Shown piece after piece: positions 41,835 to 55,937 of a stretch of DNA of 64,000 nucleotides. The DNA is taken from NCBI GenBank assembly GCA_019055375.1, contig JAHQIW010004091.1, positions 1 to 64,000 of the forward strand, written 5' to 3'. The number at the start of each line of letters is the position of its first letter. Position 1 is the stretch's first letter. Made by a program: the position numbers and the translations under genes. Under the pieces are notes generated by a model. That model was given only the letters and a program-made list of their open reading frames with translations. It was not told the DNA's origin and made no database searches. This stretch comes from Parelaphostrongylus tenuis (lineage: Eukaryota; Nematoda; Chromadorea; Rhabditida; Metastrongylidae).

Positions 41835-44800
41835 TTTCACTTTCGAGCTAATATAAAGTCATCATCTTTATCGTTACCGACATTATTCAAATTGACTTGC
41901 CTTTTTCTGTAATTATAGCACGTCAAATCTTATATGTCAGAGCAATGAGTGATCTCCTGTGAGGTTTTACACCCTACTGGGCAATGTTTTGTTTCCTCAT
42001 GGCCTAATTAGGTAATCCATTATCATGAGCATCAACTAAAGAGTTACGTCATCAGTGCTTGAATGTAATATTTTCATGATTTCAAAACATTATTGAATAG
42101 GCAATTGTAAAGTACATTCTGAATGTAAACTTTCATTGATCGATGATGTATGAATGATTTTTTCCGAAAACTCATTGTTTCCCGCAGCTAATTTCGCCAA
42201 TGCGTTAGTCCTTTCTCTTTCGTATTTTTGATTTTATCCCGTTAACCTATCCCTATAGTGTGTATTTTACCAAATTCCTTACCTTATAATACGTAACATG
42301 TTTATATACTCAAGCATTGAAAGTCGGGGCTACACAGTACGTCTATCCGTTTGGATGTTATCTTACTACTGGTAGCGAGGGTTTAACTTAACTTATACAC
42401 ATTGTAGAAAATGTACATTTTATATGATAGTGTATTTGCTCCGCTATCAATTATAAAAACCTCACCAGTCGGCTCATATTCCCAAATGCTACCACTGATT
42501 CAGTTAGAACGACTAATTAGTGATCTAAGACGTTTTTTTCTGTGTTCAATGAAAAAAGTGCTGTCATTTTTCTTCGAAAAGAAAAGAAGTCAGCATGGAG
42601 CGTATACTGTTTGCAACGTTTATTTACTTTAAGAAAAACGAATAACCAAATATTGTTAACAGCTTAAAAGCGTAATGTGAGACTGTAAAGAATCATGTAA
42701 AACTTACTAGACATTCAGTTTTGATAAGAGTCTTGCGACCAAAGAACTCAACTTCAAAAGTCCAATGAAGTATTCGCATTGACTCATCATTGCGACAACT
42801 CAACTGTATGAGTAGCTGAACGAGACAACTTCATTTCATCAAGTCTTAACCAAACAACCTTAAACTTGGAAATCCACCCGGTATGTTTGAATTCCGTCAT
42901 TACATCAAAGGCACCTTCCATTCAATGTATGGAAAGGGCTGAAGCAAATTTAAGCACGAAATGTTAAACGTCGACATCATGACGGACCAGTGGATCGTAG
43001 TGGCAGCCGGGTGCCACTGGGACCATTTCTGTCTAAGGTTCCGAACTCTGCGTTACCAATTGCTCTCTAAGGTCATGGACCATCTGCGATGCCTAAATTA
43101 TCATGTAATCCCGGAAAAGATAGCAAAGCTCCGTTGGGAGATTTGCTATAAAGAGGATTTTTTGAAAAGTGAAAATGTGGAACTGCTCTTGAATAATTAC
43201 TACTTAACTCTATCTGATTTTCAGGTCATAAACCGATTATCATATTTATATTTTTCCGCGAACGGGGTACTACCCGTGGTTAAGCCAAAAAACGTTCAAC
43301 GAGGTTAAAGTTCTTCGATGGCTGTCTATTCTCGTTTCGTCGCTCCTTCTCCTTTCTTCCATTCTTCTAAGAGGAATTTCATCGCACTGTACTCGTTATG
43401 TGTTAGAGTGGTATGTGTTCATAACTCAGCAACATTGTAGTCAATCGATCCTGCTATCCTCAGGTAACATCAATAGATTAGACTGGAAAAGTCAATAATT
43501 TCGTCCCGAAACTTTTTCTAAATTTAACTACTACAGAAAGTTCACCACTTCAAGCTTTTGATATTACTAAGTTGATCTTTCAATGTTCTGTTTGCAAATC
43601 ACAAAGGCTTTTGCAAAAGAAACATGCCTATATATCTTTCTATAGTTCCCGACTCATTTAGCTTTTTGATGTCTTAAATTGTCTGGAATAAAGTGCCAAA
43701 TTACCTTGCCAGCTGAGCAAAGCTATCCAATATAGCGATGAAGAATGTCGACTCATCGTGACAGCAACTGAACCCAGCAATAGAGGATCTCCTCCCCAAT
43801 AAGCCTGCCAATAAGTTGTGCGTCTACTAGAACGAATTCAGTGCACGTAAGACAGATAGGCGACATTTATGCCTTCTTAGATGTGAACGGCCAAACAGAA
43901 GGCAGACTCCATCAAATTTATTGCAGACCAATATTTAGCTTTCAACAGCAAAATGGAAATGGCTTTCAGAAACGATAAAACGCGATATCTCAATTCGCAA
44001 TAAATCTCTAAACAAAGCAAGAGAAGAAAATATTTGGTCTTAATGACAGCGATTTTTGATTGTTATAGACACTTAAAGCGAAACCCTCTTTGCAAAAATT
44101 CACCACAGTGCTTTTAAGGCTAGGTGAAATTCATTGAAAAAAAGCAAGGCTGTAAAACGGGTAGGCTACAGTTTTTGGAGACCTTTAAAATCTACGATGT
44201 CGTGCAATTCATAAATAAAATCCCCCCTGGAATGGAAGTAATATTCTTGAAACACATGAAAAATATGTCGTTGTTCGTACGACCTCTGAGGAAAGGTCGT
44301 CGAAGTGCCCAAGTCTGTACGTAGTATCTTCCAACCTCTCTCCATCAGTCATTATCCTATTACCTCAAACAATCTATTAGAACAGAAGGTCTTATAGCAA
44401 TAGAAACGCGGTGAGCGGCGAATTGCACGATATGCAAGGATTTGTCCACAATTTATTCTAGATGCTTATTAACACCATTCGAAAAACCAAGTTTTTTTTT
44501 ACTCTCTCGGCCTGATGAAAAATTACAACAAAACAGCAGTTGTGTCAGTAGATGATCGAGAAGCTTCTGCTTTTTCTATTTTGTAAAGGAGATTTATATG
44601 TGACAAGCTAATCAGCTTCAATTACCACGAATAAGACAACCATTTGACTGACATCAAACCCGCTATCCGGATCGAGATTGAGAGAGCTTTACACGGCGAG
44701 AAGAGATTGTACTTGGTCAGAATTTTATGTCATATTGCCGACTTTTCCGGCTCTTTCTTGTCCCACAGTTCAGATAAATCAAATGGAAATTATGTGGTAT

Positions 44801-44855
44801 ACTTCAAACACAACAGCTCATTGAGTGCAAATTTTAGCTCCCTACTAAATTATTT
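41835..44855. other. Upstream region of the fukutin-like gene; no exon fixed
   Basis: The missing first coding exon of the gene at 44860 should lie here or further upstream. The largest ORF (42961-43308, 115 codons, MLNVDIMTDQWIVVAAGCHW at its start) is GC-richer than its surroundings and could end at CGAG|GTTAAA, but the resulting phase does not fit the 44860 exon, so it is not joined. A hairpin GTGGCAGCCGGGTGCCAC lies within it (about 43002-43019). Its status is open. Confidence 0.3.
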
Positions 44856-44859
44856 TTAG

Positions 44860-45349
44860 AAGAAGCGGCTACTTTGTCTGATAGTCTTGTTCATGTGCTC
44901 AATTTCTGCGTACATCGCATTCCATCTCGATTATCGCTGTATCCACGAAGAAGTAATAAAAACGGATTCGTCGACAATGTTGGTACGTTTTTATTTGCTT
45001 TTATTATGAAAAAGAAGGAATGTGAAGTGGCAAGAAGTTTCTTTGCTAGCCAGGGATAGTGTGGAAATCACGAAAGCCGATACTACTGGAAAATAAAGCA
45101 TTTAGTATGATCAGATAAAATTTTCTTTAATCTTCCAAGGGTCTGATATGGCACCTCAAGTGCTAGATGCACGTTTTGGCTTTCTCAGAAGCCTCATGAC
45201 TAGTAGCCATTCCGCTGTTCAAACCTTACAATCATAGGGATCGTCGTCATATAAGTTACACACTGTACACGTGAATGCACACTCAACGTGATGTTCCAGC
45301 CAGAGTGATACTTGCCAGTTGCGTTTGCTTGGCTTACGGTTTACGCCAG

Positions 45350-45380
<31 letters not shown>

Positions 45381-48300
45381 ATATATATATATATACATAT
45401 ATATACATATATATATACACCTTGCTTAAAAGCTCAGTAAATCCGATAGTATTTTCAAGTAATTCGTAGTTTTAAAAAGATTTTGTCTTCTTCAGAGCAT
45501 ATGGTGGCCAAATTGACTGCAGCCTAGTCGGTCAAACACCTCCGTAAGGCGAAGCCTAGATTTTGACCGCATTTGATGCAAAACACTTTTTCACACAGTT
45601 ATCGCTTTTATTTACGTCTACCAGTGCATATTCCAGGTGGAGACTAATTCGGAAAAATTCACACTAACTGATAATGGTTTGAGAAGGTTGGGTATAGAGA
45701 ATTTGGTAAGAGTAATTAAAATGCCACCGCTAACTCTGTGGCACCAACTGTTCGCTATCGTTTATATGGCCACTTGCGGAAAACGCAGGAGTTCATAATA
45801 TGCCCTAGTGACGGAGACGGTGCCTACATGTATAACGGATGTAGTTTACTTAATCTCTTACAAAGGGGAGAAGACCGATAGTACATTCTTGAAAGGAGTA
45901 GATTGCATGCGTCCGACAAAAGGAGAACACTTTGTTGACAAGCTTAGAGTGAAACCGAGTGTTTCTCTGAGCGTTGACAAGACAGCGATATACGGGAAAA
46001 GTTTTGATGTAAAAGTTAGTATCCTCGTGCAGAAATATGAAATTTCGGGCGTAAAACTCTCGAAAACTTTTAAATAAACTTGATGAGTCCATACTGAATA
46101 GCAGCTTTAATGTCTTGTACTAAAGTGTGAATTCACACAGTGTATCACTCTGATAATCTGAAGTGTTAGTGGTGCATTGGAAGGTTCATTTATGTTATTA
46201 GGAAGCTTTTTTGCTGAACAGAAACTTTCCCTAGACCTTCGACTATCATTCGGAAGCTTGGATTTTAAAAATTCAAAGGTGTACTGCTTGTCGTAAAGCT
46301 CTCTACGGCGCTGTACCGCTAGAAATTTTATGGCCTTAAAATAAACTTACGTTCTACTCAACGCTGGACCTCCCACAAATTTTTTGGCAACATAGAGCTG
46401 TTCCTTCAAATCATTCAAGAGTGCAAATTTCAGAGATTTCAGTGATGGTTTTTTTTTTACTAAAAAGACCTTTTAAATGATGCGCTGTTGCATGTAAAAT
46501 ATAATTGAGTTTTACCCACGCCGAGCATTGCTTGATCGCTAGGGTGTAAGTGACCTTGCACGAAGGGCGTGGAGCGATGCACATGGGGGCTCGATTTTTT
46601 TTTGTTAAATTTGGAATATCTTTTTCGTTTTGAAAGAATTGTAGACAAACACATTACTTCGTTACTTCAAGATTCTCTCTGGACGTTTATATGGTCTTCG
46701 TGCACATGCTTAGAAAAATTAGCGGGTTTATTTAGCAATATAAAATAAAAGTGAAGACCTAGTCTAAGTTTGCAAAACGATAGAACAAGGTTTCTTCTAC
46801 AACTCCAATGCAAAGAACCTAGTCGTATCTACGAAGAGGAGTGGAGTAATTCAGATAAATAACGAAATACGCAATAACGCACTATGCCTGTGATAGACTA
46901 TTTTTTTCTGCTACAGTGCCGCGAAAAATGTTTTCGAAGAACTAATACGCTTCTAAAATCTCTGAGATTCAAGTTATCGAATATATACTAGAAACATGAA
47001 GAAAGAGCTCTGTCCTACGCAACATAAGCGCGATAATGCGTAGAGCTTCCAACGCAATTCCGTTGTTCAGCGTTAGATACAGATGTTCCATAGCATCGAC
47101 TGTTTTGAACCTCGCAGTAAACATTCAATATAGTTGTCAAGAAAGTTTGGAGGCTTAGCGAGGTTGGTGGCCAAAGCCATACACGCGTGCTTTGGAGGTC
47201 TCGCACTCCTGGTCAGTGGCCCACTCCCCATATTATGCTCTGTATTGTAGCTAGGAACTACTGATTATGAGAGACCTCTAAAACACACGTGTATGGCTCT
47301 GGCGTACCAATCTCGTTAAGGCAATAGACAATCTTAAGATTTATATTCAATGTTTATCGCGAGGTTCTGAAAACAGTCGATGCTGTGGATCAGTTTGTAC
47401 CTACCAGCTGCGATACATCGACTGAAAGATGGTGATAGCACAACTTCATTGTACGTTATGCTGTCACCATATACGTCTCCCTTCCTGCTCCAACAAAGTG
47501 CTTAACGTGGGGCATGGGCCAATGACTAGGAGTGCTAGACCTCCGAAACACGCGTGTATGGCTTGAGCGTGCTAACCTCGCCAAGGCTTTACACATCCTT
47601 GAAAATTATATTTGCGTTACATCGCCATAAGAAGGCCTTTTGTAGAATAATTTTTGGACTTTAAAGATTTGAGCTTTTGATTGATGAAAAACCTAATGAA
47701 AACAATTCTTTACTCAATTTCCATTTAAACATCAGGTATTATAACACAATTTCTTTATAATGCTCACGTTTAGGTAGTTTCGCTTTCTTCAATGCCTCAA
47801 AAGATAAGGTTGTCCACAAACCAATCAGTTAAATACTTCTGTTACTTTTTTACAGAATATTAAGCAACTCAAATTCCAATAACATTAAGCGCAAAATCAA
47901 CTGTCATCGTACTCGCCGTTTCTTACAAGTTTTCACTGAGTTATCCAAGTGGAGACCAACTGACAAAGATCACAAGAATTCGTAATGTACCTCACACATC
48001 AAAACACCTGTCTTATACATTGACTCATAGTAGTGTGATTATGAGACATTCTTACCTGCAGTTCATAACTGGATTGGTGAAATTAATTTAAAACGCTACT
48101 AAAATCATTCGCGCTGATATTCTATGTACCTGAGTAAAGATGGCGACTTCTATGTCATAATTTACTCCGTTATGCTGTTGTAGCCTATGCATGCCTCGGA
48201 GGGGGGGAGGGTGTGGTTTTGTTTAGTGTTAAGATTCTTAGCTAGGTGTGATCCGTGATCCCAAACTGGCCTACTTGCTTCACCAATGTACTATTTGCCA

Positions 48301-51300
48301 TACGCTTTGCAAGTGACTAGGCAAACTGAGCCTAGGCTCATACAATCACCGTCTGTACCCTTAGGACATGTTCCGTATTGTTTCGTTGTACAAAGACGTT
48401 ACTGAAGCATCCCGAGGTTAACAGATGGTGGACCCTGAGATTTGTTGCTTGAAAAAAGTGTTCGCCAACAAGACAAACGTCTTCAAAAACTGTTCCGATT
48501 ACAAAAAGTACCCATTGACAACTATGTGCACCCTATAAGTTGGTTTTTAGCTGGCGTGTTGAAGAGAAGATAAAGGAGGGCGGTCAACGCGTAGAAAGGT
48601 TTCATATCAGCAGTGTAATCGTCGCATAGGTTTGGTGATTTTTTATTGGGATTGTAGAGGTGCTTGGCTGACTATGTTTTAATCAACTTGATCATTCCAA
48701 GCTCAGAAGGAGATGAAGTTTTGCGAAACGTGAGCTATTGGGAACATATTCTCTTTTGTCTGTCAAGAAAAGCGACTTTTCAAGAGAGAGCTTAATGAAT
48801 AGTTTATCCTGGAATTTAGTTCATTAATCATAGACTATATGAGTGCTGAACGTTACTAGACACACAAAGTGTGCTTTGATTTTACGTTGACTGTCATGTT
48901 GAACTAGCAGTTAGATGATTTTTGACATTAAATAAGTACTTCTTAATCAAAATGTTGGCGACGAAGTTTTGCCTAAAAAATTACACATTTTCCGGCGGTC
49001 AAATTTGGTTTACAAATTCTTCTACCGAAGCGTTTACAGTTACAGGTGGTGTGATTCATAGATATGCTTCCACAGAAATCAATTCTTTCTCTCTAGTGGA
49101 GAAGTTTATCAAGAATCATTAGATGATAAATTATAGAGGAGTGAGCATGTCTTGGGCCAACTGAAACTCGACACCCTAAATTTAATGAACTCTCTATGAA
49201 ACTCACGCACGTGATCTATTTCCGTACACAGAAGTGCTTTCCCGTACTTTTTGTAGTCAGCCATCAGGATACGGAATGTAAATGGAAGACTCCAAATGAC
49301 TAAGAGTAAGCTGTCTTTCCAACAATTTACATATTAATAACTTTCAATAAATCCATCACTAGAAAAAAAAGGAAACTCTGTGGAAGTAATTACGTGAATT
49401 AAACCACCGAGTAATCATGAGGACTGCAGACGAAAACTTTGTCGACAGAAATCAACTACTAAGACTATACCTCTAATTTGCTGAGAGCATCTAGGTAGGC
49501 TTTCCAGAAAATCTATTAAAGCTTTGTCCGCTCTCCTATTCCTGTTGAAAGGATTGAAAAATCGGTTGAGAGTAAGGAGCTGCTGATCACATCAAAGATC
49601 TATAGGCTGATGAATTCTGCTTCTATCACTTACGATTTCGACGGATATTTGCGATAAAGAAGTAGATTATTCTTATTGTTCTTTGGCGACTTCAAGTACT
49701 GATTGTAAAATCTAGAACTCTTTCTATAGGCTGTGTCCTCGAGTTTTCAAAGATTCAGCTAGGGATTCTCTTAACATGGAATGAAACCAGTGATCGATTT
49801 GATTGCTTTTTTGTTACTAAGAATACATAGTACCATAACAGTTTTTGAAAATTTAAACTTGAAAGCATCAAAATGAGGCGTACGCTTGCCTACAAGTTTT
49901 TTAACACCGTAGAAAAGTGCGTGTGCGAGTATTAAGCAGAACGTCATAGCGAAACAATAATTAGAGAGGTGGAGGAGATTGACAGATTGCTACATTGTGA
50001 AATTTTCAAATAAATTGTGAAGTTGTGAAATTCTAAAAAATTCACACGCTTAAACTACAAATCACAATCGATGTAGAATGGCACCGATCCCAAACAAGAT
50101 GGGTTTCGTGATTTAGAATTAGAATTGGACCAACGCTTCCTTTTTGTCCATGTTAATTTTCTCCGTTCTTGGAAGCGGCCAATTGAAGAAATGCTTATTT
50201 CAGATGGATTGCTCGGATGTGCTGGAAAGTATCAATCTTCTATTTCCAGCCTTTCTTATTGACAAGAGAATAATTGGAGGCTTGAATAGAAATAGATGTA
50301 AAGCAACGTTTACCAAGATCCGAATTGGAGTAAACATGGAACTGTTGGCATCTGTCGATAGAGAGAGTCATGCTAATTTTGACATTGTGTATTACGAGAA
50401 TTTCACGGATAAAGATTATCTTCTGTTCTACGATTCACCAACAAGAATCATTCCAAGGTGAGAACACAATAACAACTGTTATTCTTCATGTCCTTGATTG
50501 TTGACTGTTGCATTTCTTGAAAACTCCGCTTTGACTATATTCGCATTCTAGGAAAGGTACAGTTGGACTCACTTTCGTAATCATTTGTGATTAAGTTTTG
50601 ATCACTGTTTTCTTGATGAGCTGATACGAGATTGTTGACAACACCTAGCATACGTGACGTGTAAACTCTTCCAGAATTTGGAGAACTCAAGTTTACATGC
50701 AGTCTACTCAGGAAGACACTCCCATATCCTCAGAAAACAAGTTATAATATGGAATTTAATCGTATCTGATTAACTTCCTTCGAGCACTCACCACTATGTT
50801 CTTTGCAAATTTTCCAGCTGTTGTCGTAGACCACAGCACAGAGTCTTATGTGAATGGATCTCTCAATCTCAAAGATCAATCACAATTTTGGCTCAAGTCA
50901 AATATCTGTAAAATATCGGCAGCTGCGCGTGCAGCTGATTGATTCTTCTTCTGAACACGCCGCCCAACTTGTGAATGGTCGTCCTCGGGGTCGGGTGAAA
51001 CCACGCGGAATGCACTTTGTAGTTCATTTTGTCCACCTGTCGCCTGATCTTGTTAATAGATAATCAGTACATCTGTGTTTAGCATCGGCGTGCATTCTTC
51101 TGAATCACAGAGATGAGACAAATTCCGAAAATTTGAGCTGCACAAGCCAGCTCAATGTTGTGAGAGCCGACTGAATCTAGGAGGGCATTGTTCGAACGCT
51201 TTGCGACTTGTTCACAGCAGTTGTGACGTGGTTGAGGTAACAGCCCACGTTTCTGCTACATAACAAAAATTGTACAATTTTTTTTATCTGGAAAGGAAAC

Positions 51301-54300
51301 CACTCAGGCACAATTTATTTGATATTACGCAAAACGTGAGAAGATTAAACATTGGCCAAGTAGGCATAGCACTTTGTTTTCTCATGAAAGGACGTCTTTT
51401 ATGCACTTTACTATCTTTTTTGATTTAAGTCACAATTTTTCGCTGTAGTGGTTTCAGCACTTCCAGCAACTAGATCGTCTCTTTGCGTTCATCGCTTCAC
51501 TGAAAAGTTGTCTTCTTGATTGAAGCCGTAGACTACTGGTTGAGCATAACCCTTCGTAATCCCGAGGACAACCACGCTAAGAGGTTCCGTAAGCAATCGC
51601 TGTTGATGGTCGATCAACGCCGCGTGAAGCTGCGCCGAACAGCACTCGACACTCGGCCACAAGCTCCCAACATCTTATGGAACCGACAATTCGACAAAGT
51701 ATTAATTCGGGTGTGCATAGGACACAAAAGCGTAGCCGTAAAATTTTTGACATAACTGCCACTTCGTGCCGTCTCGATAGAATATCTTTATGATAAACTT
51801 GCTTTGACCAAGTCTATGAATCTGAGTCTTTTCGCATTTTTTAAAAGGGCTCCTTTATTTCAATGTAAGCTTTGTTTGCTAATTGGATATTGACATTTAC
51901 GCTCAAAATAAACAATTACTCGTTTAGAATGCACGTATGGAAGTACGGAAATCTTTCAATTCCACAAGACACAAAACGTTTTTTCGAATATTGGAAGCGT
52001 TCTCGTCTATTGCGTTGTCGAGGTATGAAAGTCGAACGCAAGTCTGAACCTCGCTTTCTACCGCTAAAGAATACGCTGCAGACGATGTCAGCTTTTGTGT
52101 CCTATCTTACAAGCTTTAACATATATCCGCTTCTCAGCGGTGGCAGCTTACTAGGTATGGTTTTGTTTTCGCATCATTTAAAGTTGTTAGTGTCTTTTCG
52201 GTTGAGGTCTTCATTATTTTATTACTCAAATATATTATAAATATATTTTTCGTTTTAAATGCTTTCCTAAGACCACGCTATAATTCCAATATGCCAGATA
52301 ATCATTTTTTGAGCCATGCGTGTGTAAAATGTTCGTCGTCGCCTACTCTTAGCATAGGGGACTGAGCGCGTCGAGAGGACTGGCTAAAGAAGAAAAGGGG
52401 TGCCGGCCGACTGATGCGATTGTCAAGGTTGAAACACGTTTATATCTCTTTGCGAACGGCGCCATTTTCGGCTGGCGGGCGGCACAACGGCTGCGAAAAG
52501 AACTGCCAATATGCGCTTTAAAAAAAATCTGATAGTTCTCCAATGAAAGGTAAACTTTTTTAGTCAACATTTGAGATTTCTGTATCAATAAATGGCTAAA
52601 TATGATAAAACAAACCTTAGTACGGTTATTCTTATTGAAAATAAGGTAATTGCTTCATTCATAATCCACACTTTCAAAGAAAAAACCAAGTATTCATGAA
52701 GAGGCTATATTTAGAAGCTTTATCGAGCAATTCTACGATATTTTATCTATATTTGCCTAAAATTCAATCGAATTTGTCTTCTATTTCTTTCATCTTTTCT
52801 TATACTTTGTTGCATAAAATCATAAAAATAGTTATAGTGGCTGAAAATTGAAAAACAATGAGTAGTTAGTCAGAAATAGTGCTGCTTGTTGCATGCGATC
52901 TCACTTCATCGATCCCATTTCTCAGATCAATTCATAATGTCGTACGAACTCATTAGTCATAGCTATGATATACAAGGAAGAGATGGGTCATTCGGTCGCT
53001 GAAATCAAGTAAATTTAAACGGTGTAATTTATTCCTAGTCAATCTCAACAACCACTCTGGCTCATTTTCATCGATATGAAGAAAGCTTTTAAATTTAGTG
53101 GAAACAGAAGCGGTCATAGAGGCTCTGGACAACCAGGGCGTCCCTACTCGGTACATGATGATCGTTCGTGAGCTACATAAAAATTTCACGACCAAAATAT
53201 CTCCATTCTACAACAATATCACCATCGACGTAAGAAGAGGGGTTCGACAAGGCGATACAATTTATAAGACGTCATGTGAACATTAGAATGGGACGATAAG
53301 GAAGTGAAAATTGACGGTCGACAATCAAACCATCTTTGCTTTGCTGATGATATCGTCCTCATAACGCCAAACAACAGCCAAGCGGAACGAATGTTGACCG
53401 ATTTCAACAACGCAATGAAAACATTGGTCTTTAATTAAATCTAACGAAAAGAAGTTCATGAGGAACGGATGGGCTTTAAATGCCCCATTCACGCTCAAGG
53501 GAACGAACATCTCCGAATGCTCCAGTTACCTTAAATGGCCTGTTTTCTTCGCTGTAACAGTCGAAAAAACTATTCAATATAATTCCAAAAAAAGAATGAT
53601 TTAAGCTCAAAAAAAGGGGGTTGGTAAGCCCAGGGTCATACACCGGTGTTTCGGAGGTTCGTCCTCCTCATCAGTGACCCCCGCCCCACATTCAGCCCTG
53701 CATTGAAGCAAGGAGGGTGGCGTATGTGGTGATGGCACAGTGTACTATGACACTGTACCATCACCACCTCTCAGTCGATAGATTTTTGCTGTTAGATCAA
53801 AACTATATCAAAAGAGCTTAAATCAAAAGAGCTTAAGAAGCTTAAATTAAATTTTGAGCTTAAATCATTCTTTTTTTTGGAATTATATTGAATGTTTTTT
53901 GGGGGTTTCAAAAACAGTCGATCTTTTGATACAGTTTTGATCTAACAGCAAAAATCTATCGACTGAGAGGTGGTGATGGTACAGTGTCATAGTACACTGT
54001 GCCATCACCACATACGCCACCCTCCTTGCTTCAATGCAAGGCTGAATGTGGGGCGGGGGTCACTGATGAGGAGGACGAACCTCCGAAACACCGGTGTATG
54101 ACCCTGGGCTTACCAACCCCTTTTTTTGAGCTTAAATCATTCTTTTTTTGGAATTATATTGAATGTTTTTTGGGGGTTTCAAAAACAGTCGATCTTTTGA
54201 TATAGTTTTGATCTAACAGCGAAAAAACTATGTTTTGTTCCACATTCAAGCATTTCTCGCTGGATAAGGCTTTCTTCATGAGCAATTGATAATCGCATCA

Positions 54301-55895
54301 GATAGGGAAAACTTTAGCAATTTCAACGGTGTACTTAATTTTGATAGAGGACTTCCCGGAGTGTTGTAATGCGGTCAAAAGAAGGTTAGAGTTTCAATTT
54401 TGGATAATTTTCAATGTCCGCATCCTGTTTTGCGCACCTCTTAGGAAGAAGGCGTTTTCTGATTTTTTCAGGGTTATCAGTAGCCATTCGATAGTCTGCA
54501 TCTTGGATATTTTGGTGGTATACTTCATTCTTGAGATGGCTCCCTTGATGCGCTCCAATAGTAAAAAACAAAAAATACCTTTCACACTCGAACAATTACC
54601 ACTGAAGTTAGCTTTCCGCCGGACTTCTAATAATTCTTCGATAGCTCAAATCTCGGCAATTTTATAACTTTGTTTTTCAAAAAAACTTTCTAATGTACTA
54701 TAACAGCTAAAAGAAGATTAGTTTCGTAGTTAGCTGATGTGTTGCTAAAGGTACGGTGACTTGAGGCGAATTCCGCGAAATCTCACCCTTTGGAGTGCGA
54801 AATCCAATCTTGTTTCAATTACCACAGCTCACTAAGGAGTCCTCTTCAAGGATAAACTACGTCCTTGAAATAGTTAAGACTTGCACTATCGATTGTTTGT
54901 TAAGTGTTCATAGAAACAAATTTTATCTTCGAGAAATCACTAAATGTGAAACAAAATTTTATATCCGCTGTTACACAGCAAAAAATAAGCCATTTGAGGA
55001 ACAATATGCACCATTGAATTTTATTTGATCTCAGTTATTGAATAAGTGCTACTACTTTATTGAAATAAGTCTTTCGTAGGAAAAACCAAAGGCTCACGAA
55101 CGCATTCCTTGAAATACGGTTGCATACGACAGAAGAAATTTTCGAAGTGGGATTTTCAAGACAGTTGAGCGTTATTCTCCTTCTAAATGCGTTCATAAAA
55201 GCTTCACCAATAATAATTTCAGTTATTTTCAGCATAATGGTTTAGAAGAATCGAAATCTAACCATATAATCCCGAAAGATCCGCTTTTGAATAGAAAAAT
55301 TGGACTGCGATTGCAAAACGTCATCTTCTATTTATCATTAAAACGCACTGTGGGCTTATTTTCTAACGACAAGCTTAGTATTAGAGTCAACATTTTTCAA
55401 ACTATCTGTTGACTGCAAAAAACATCAAGAGGATTTAGGAAAATGGCCAACAACACTTGGGAATATAATCCTTTTCGCAAGCATATGGCTTTTTCTTTTG
55501 AAAAAAAAAACAAGACTCTGGGCTGCATTAGCGTTAATCTTGCCAAAATCATTCATACCGGAGTCTTATCAGTGATAAATCATCGCTTTTTGATCACAAT
55601 ACTCTTCTGAGAGCTTCATTAATCCAACTTTCTTTGGAGCGCTCACCACTCTTCTTAGCCCTCCGAGAGGCGCGGCCAGCTGAGGGTCATATTGAACCTC
55701 ATCGTCTGCAAAGGTATATAACAGGTCAAAGGTATATAACAGGTCATGTGCCTCAAAAAATGATGACCTGGGATATTATATATTATATATACGTACATCA
55801 TCAACGCACGAACGCATGAAGCATATTCCTATATATGTATGCATATATATAATATATATAATGTATATATGTATACACATAATACATAATGTATA

Positions 55896-55937
<42 letters not shown>

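Noticed and set aside
52349..52588. 79-codon ORF on the - strand
   Set aside because: Most of it lies in the repeat shared with 13553-13985.
53040..53540. A functional reverse transcriptase (FADD box intact)
   Set aside because: Only an internal fragment with frameshifts and a deletion; the motif survives by chance.
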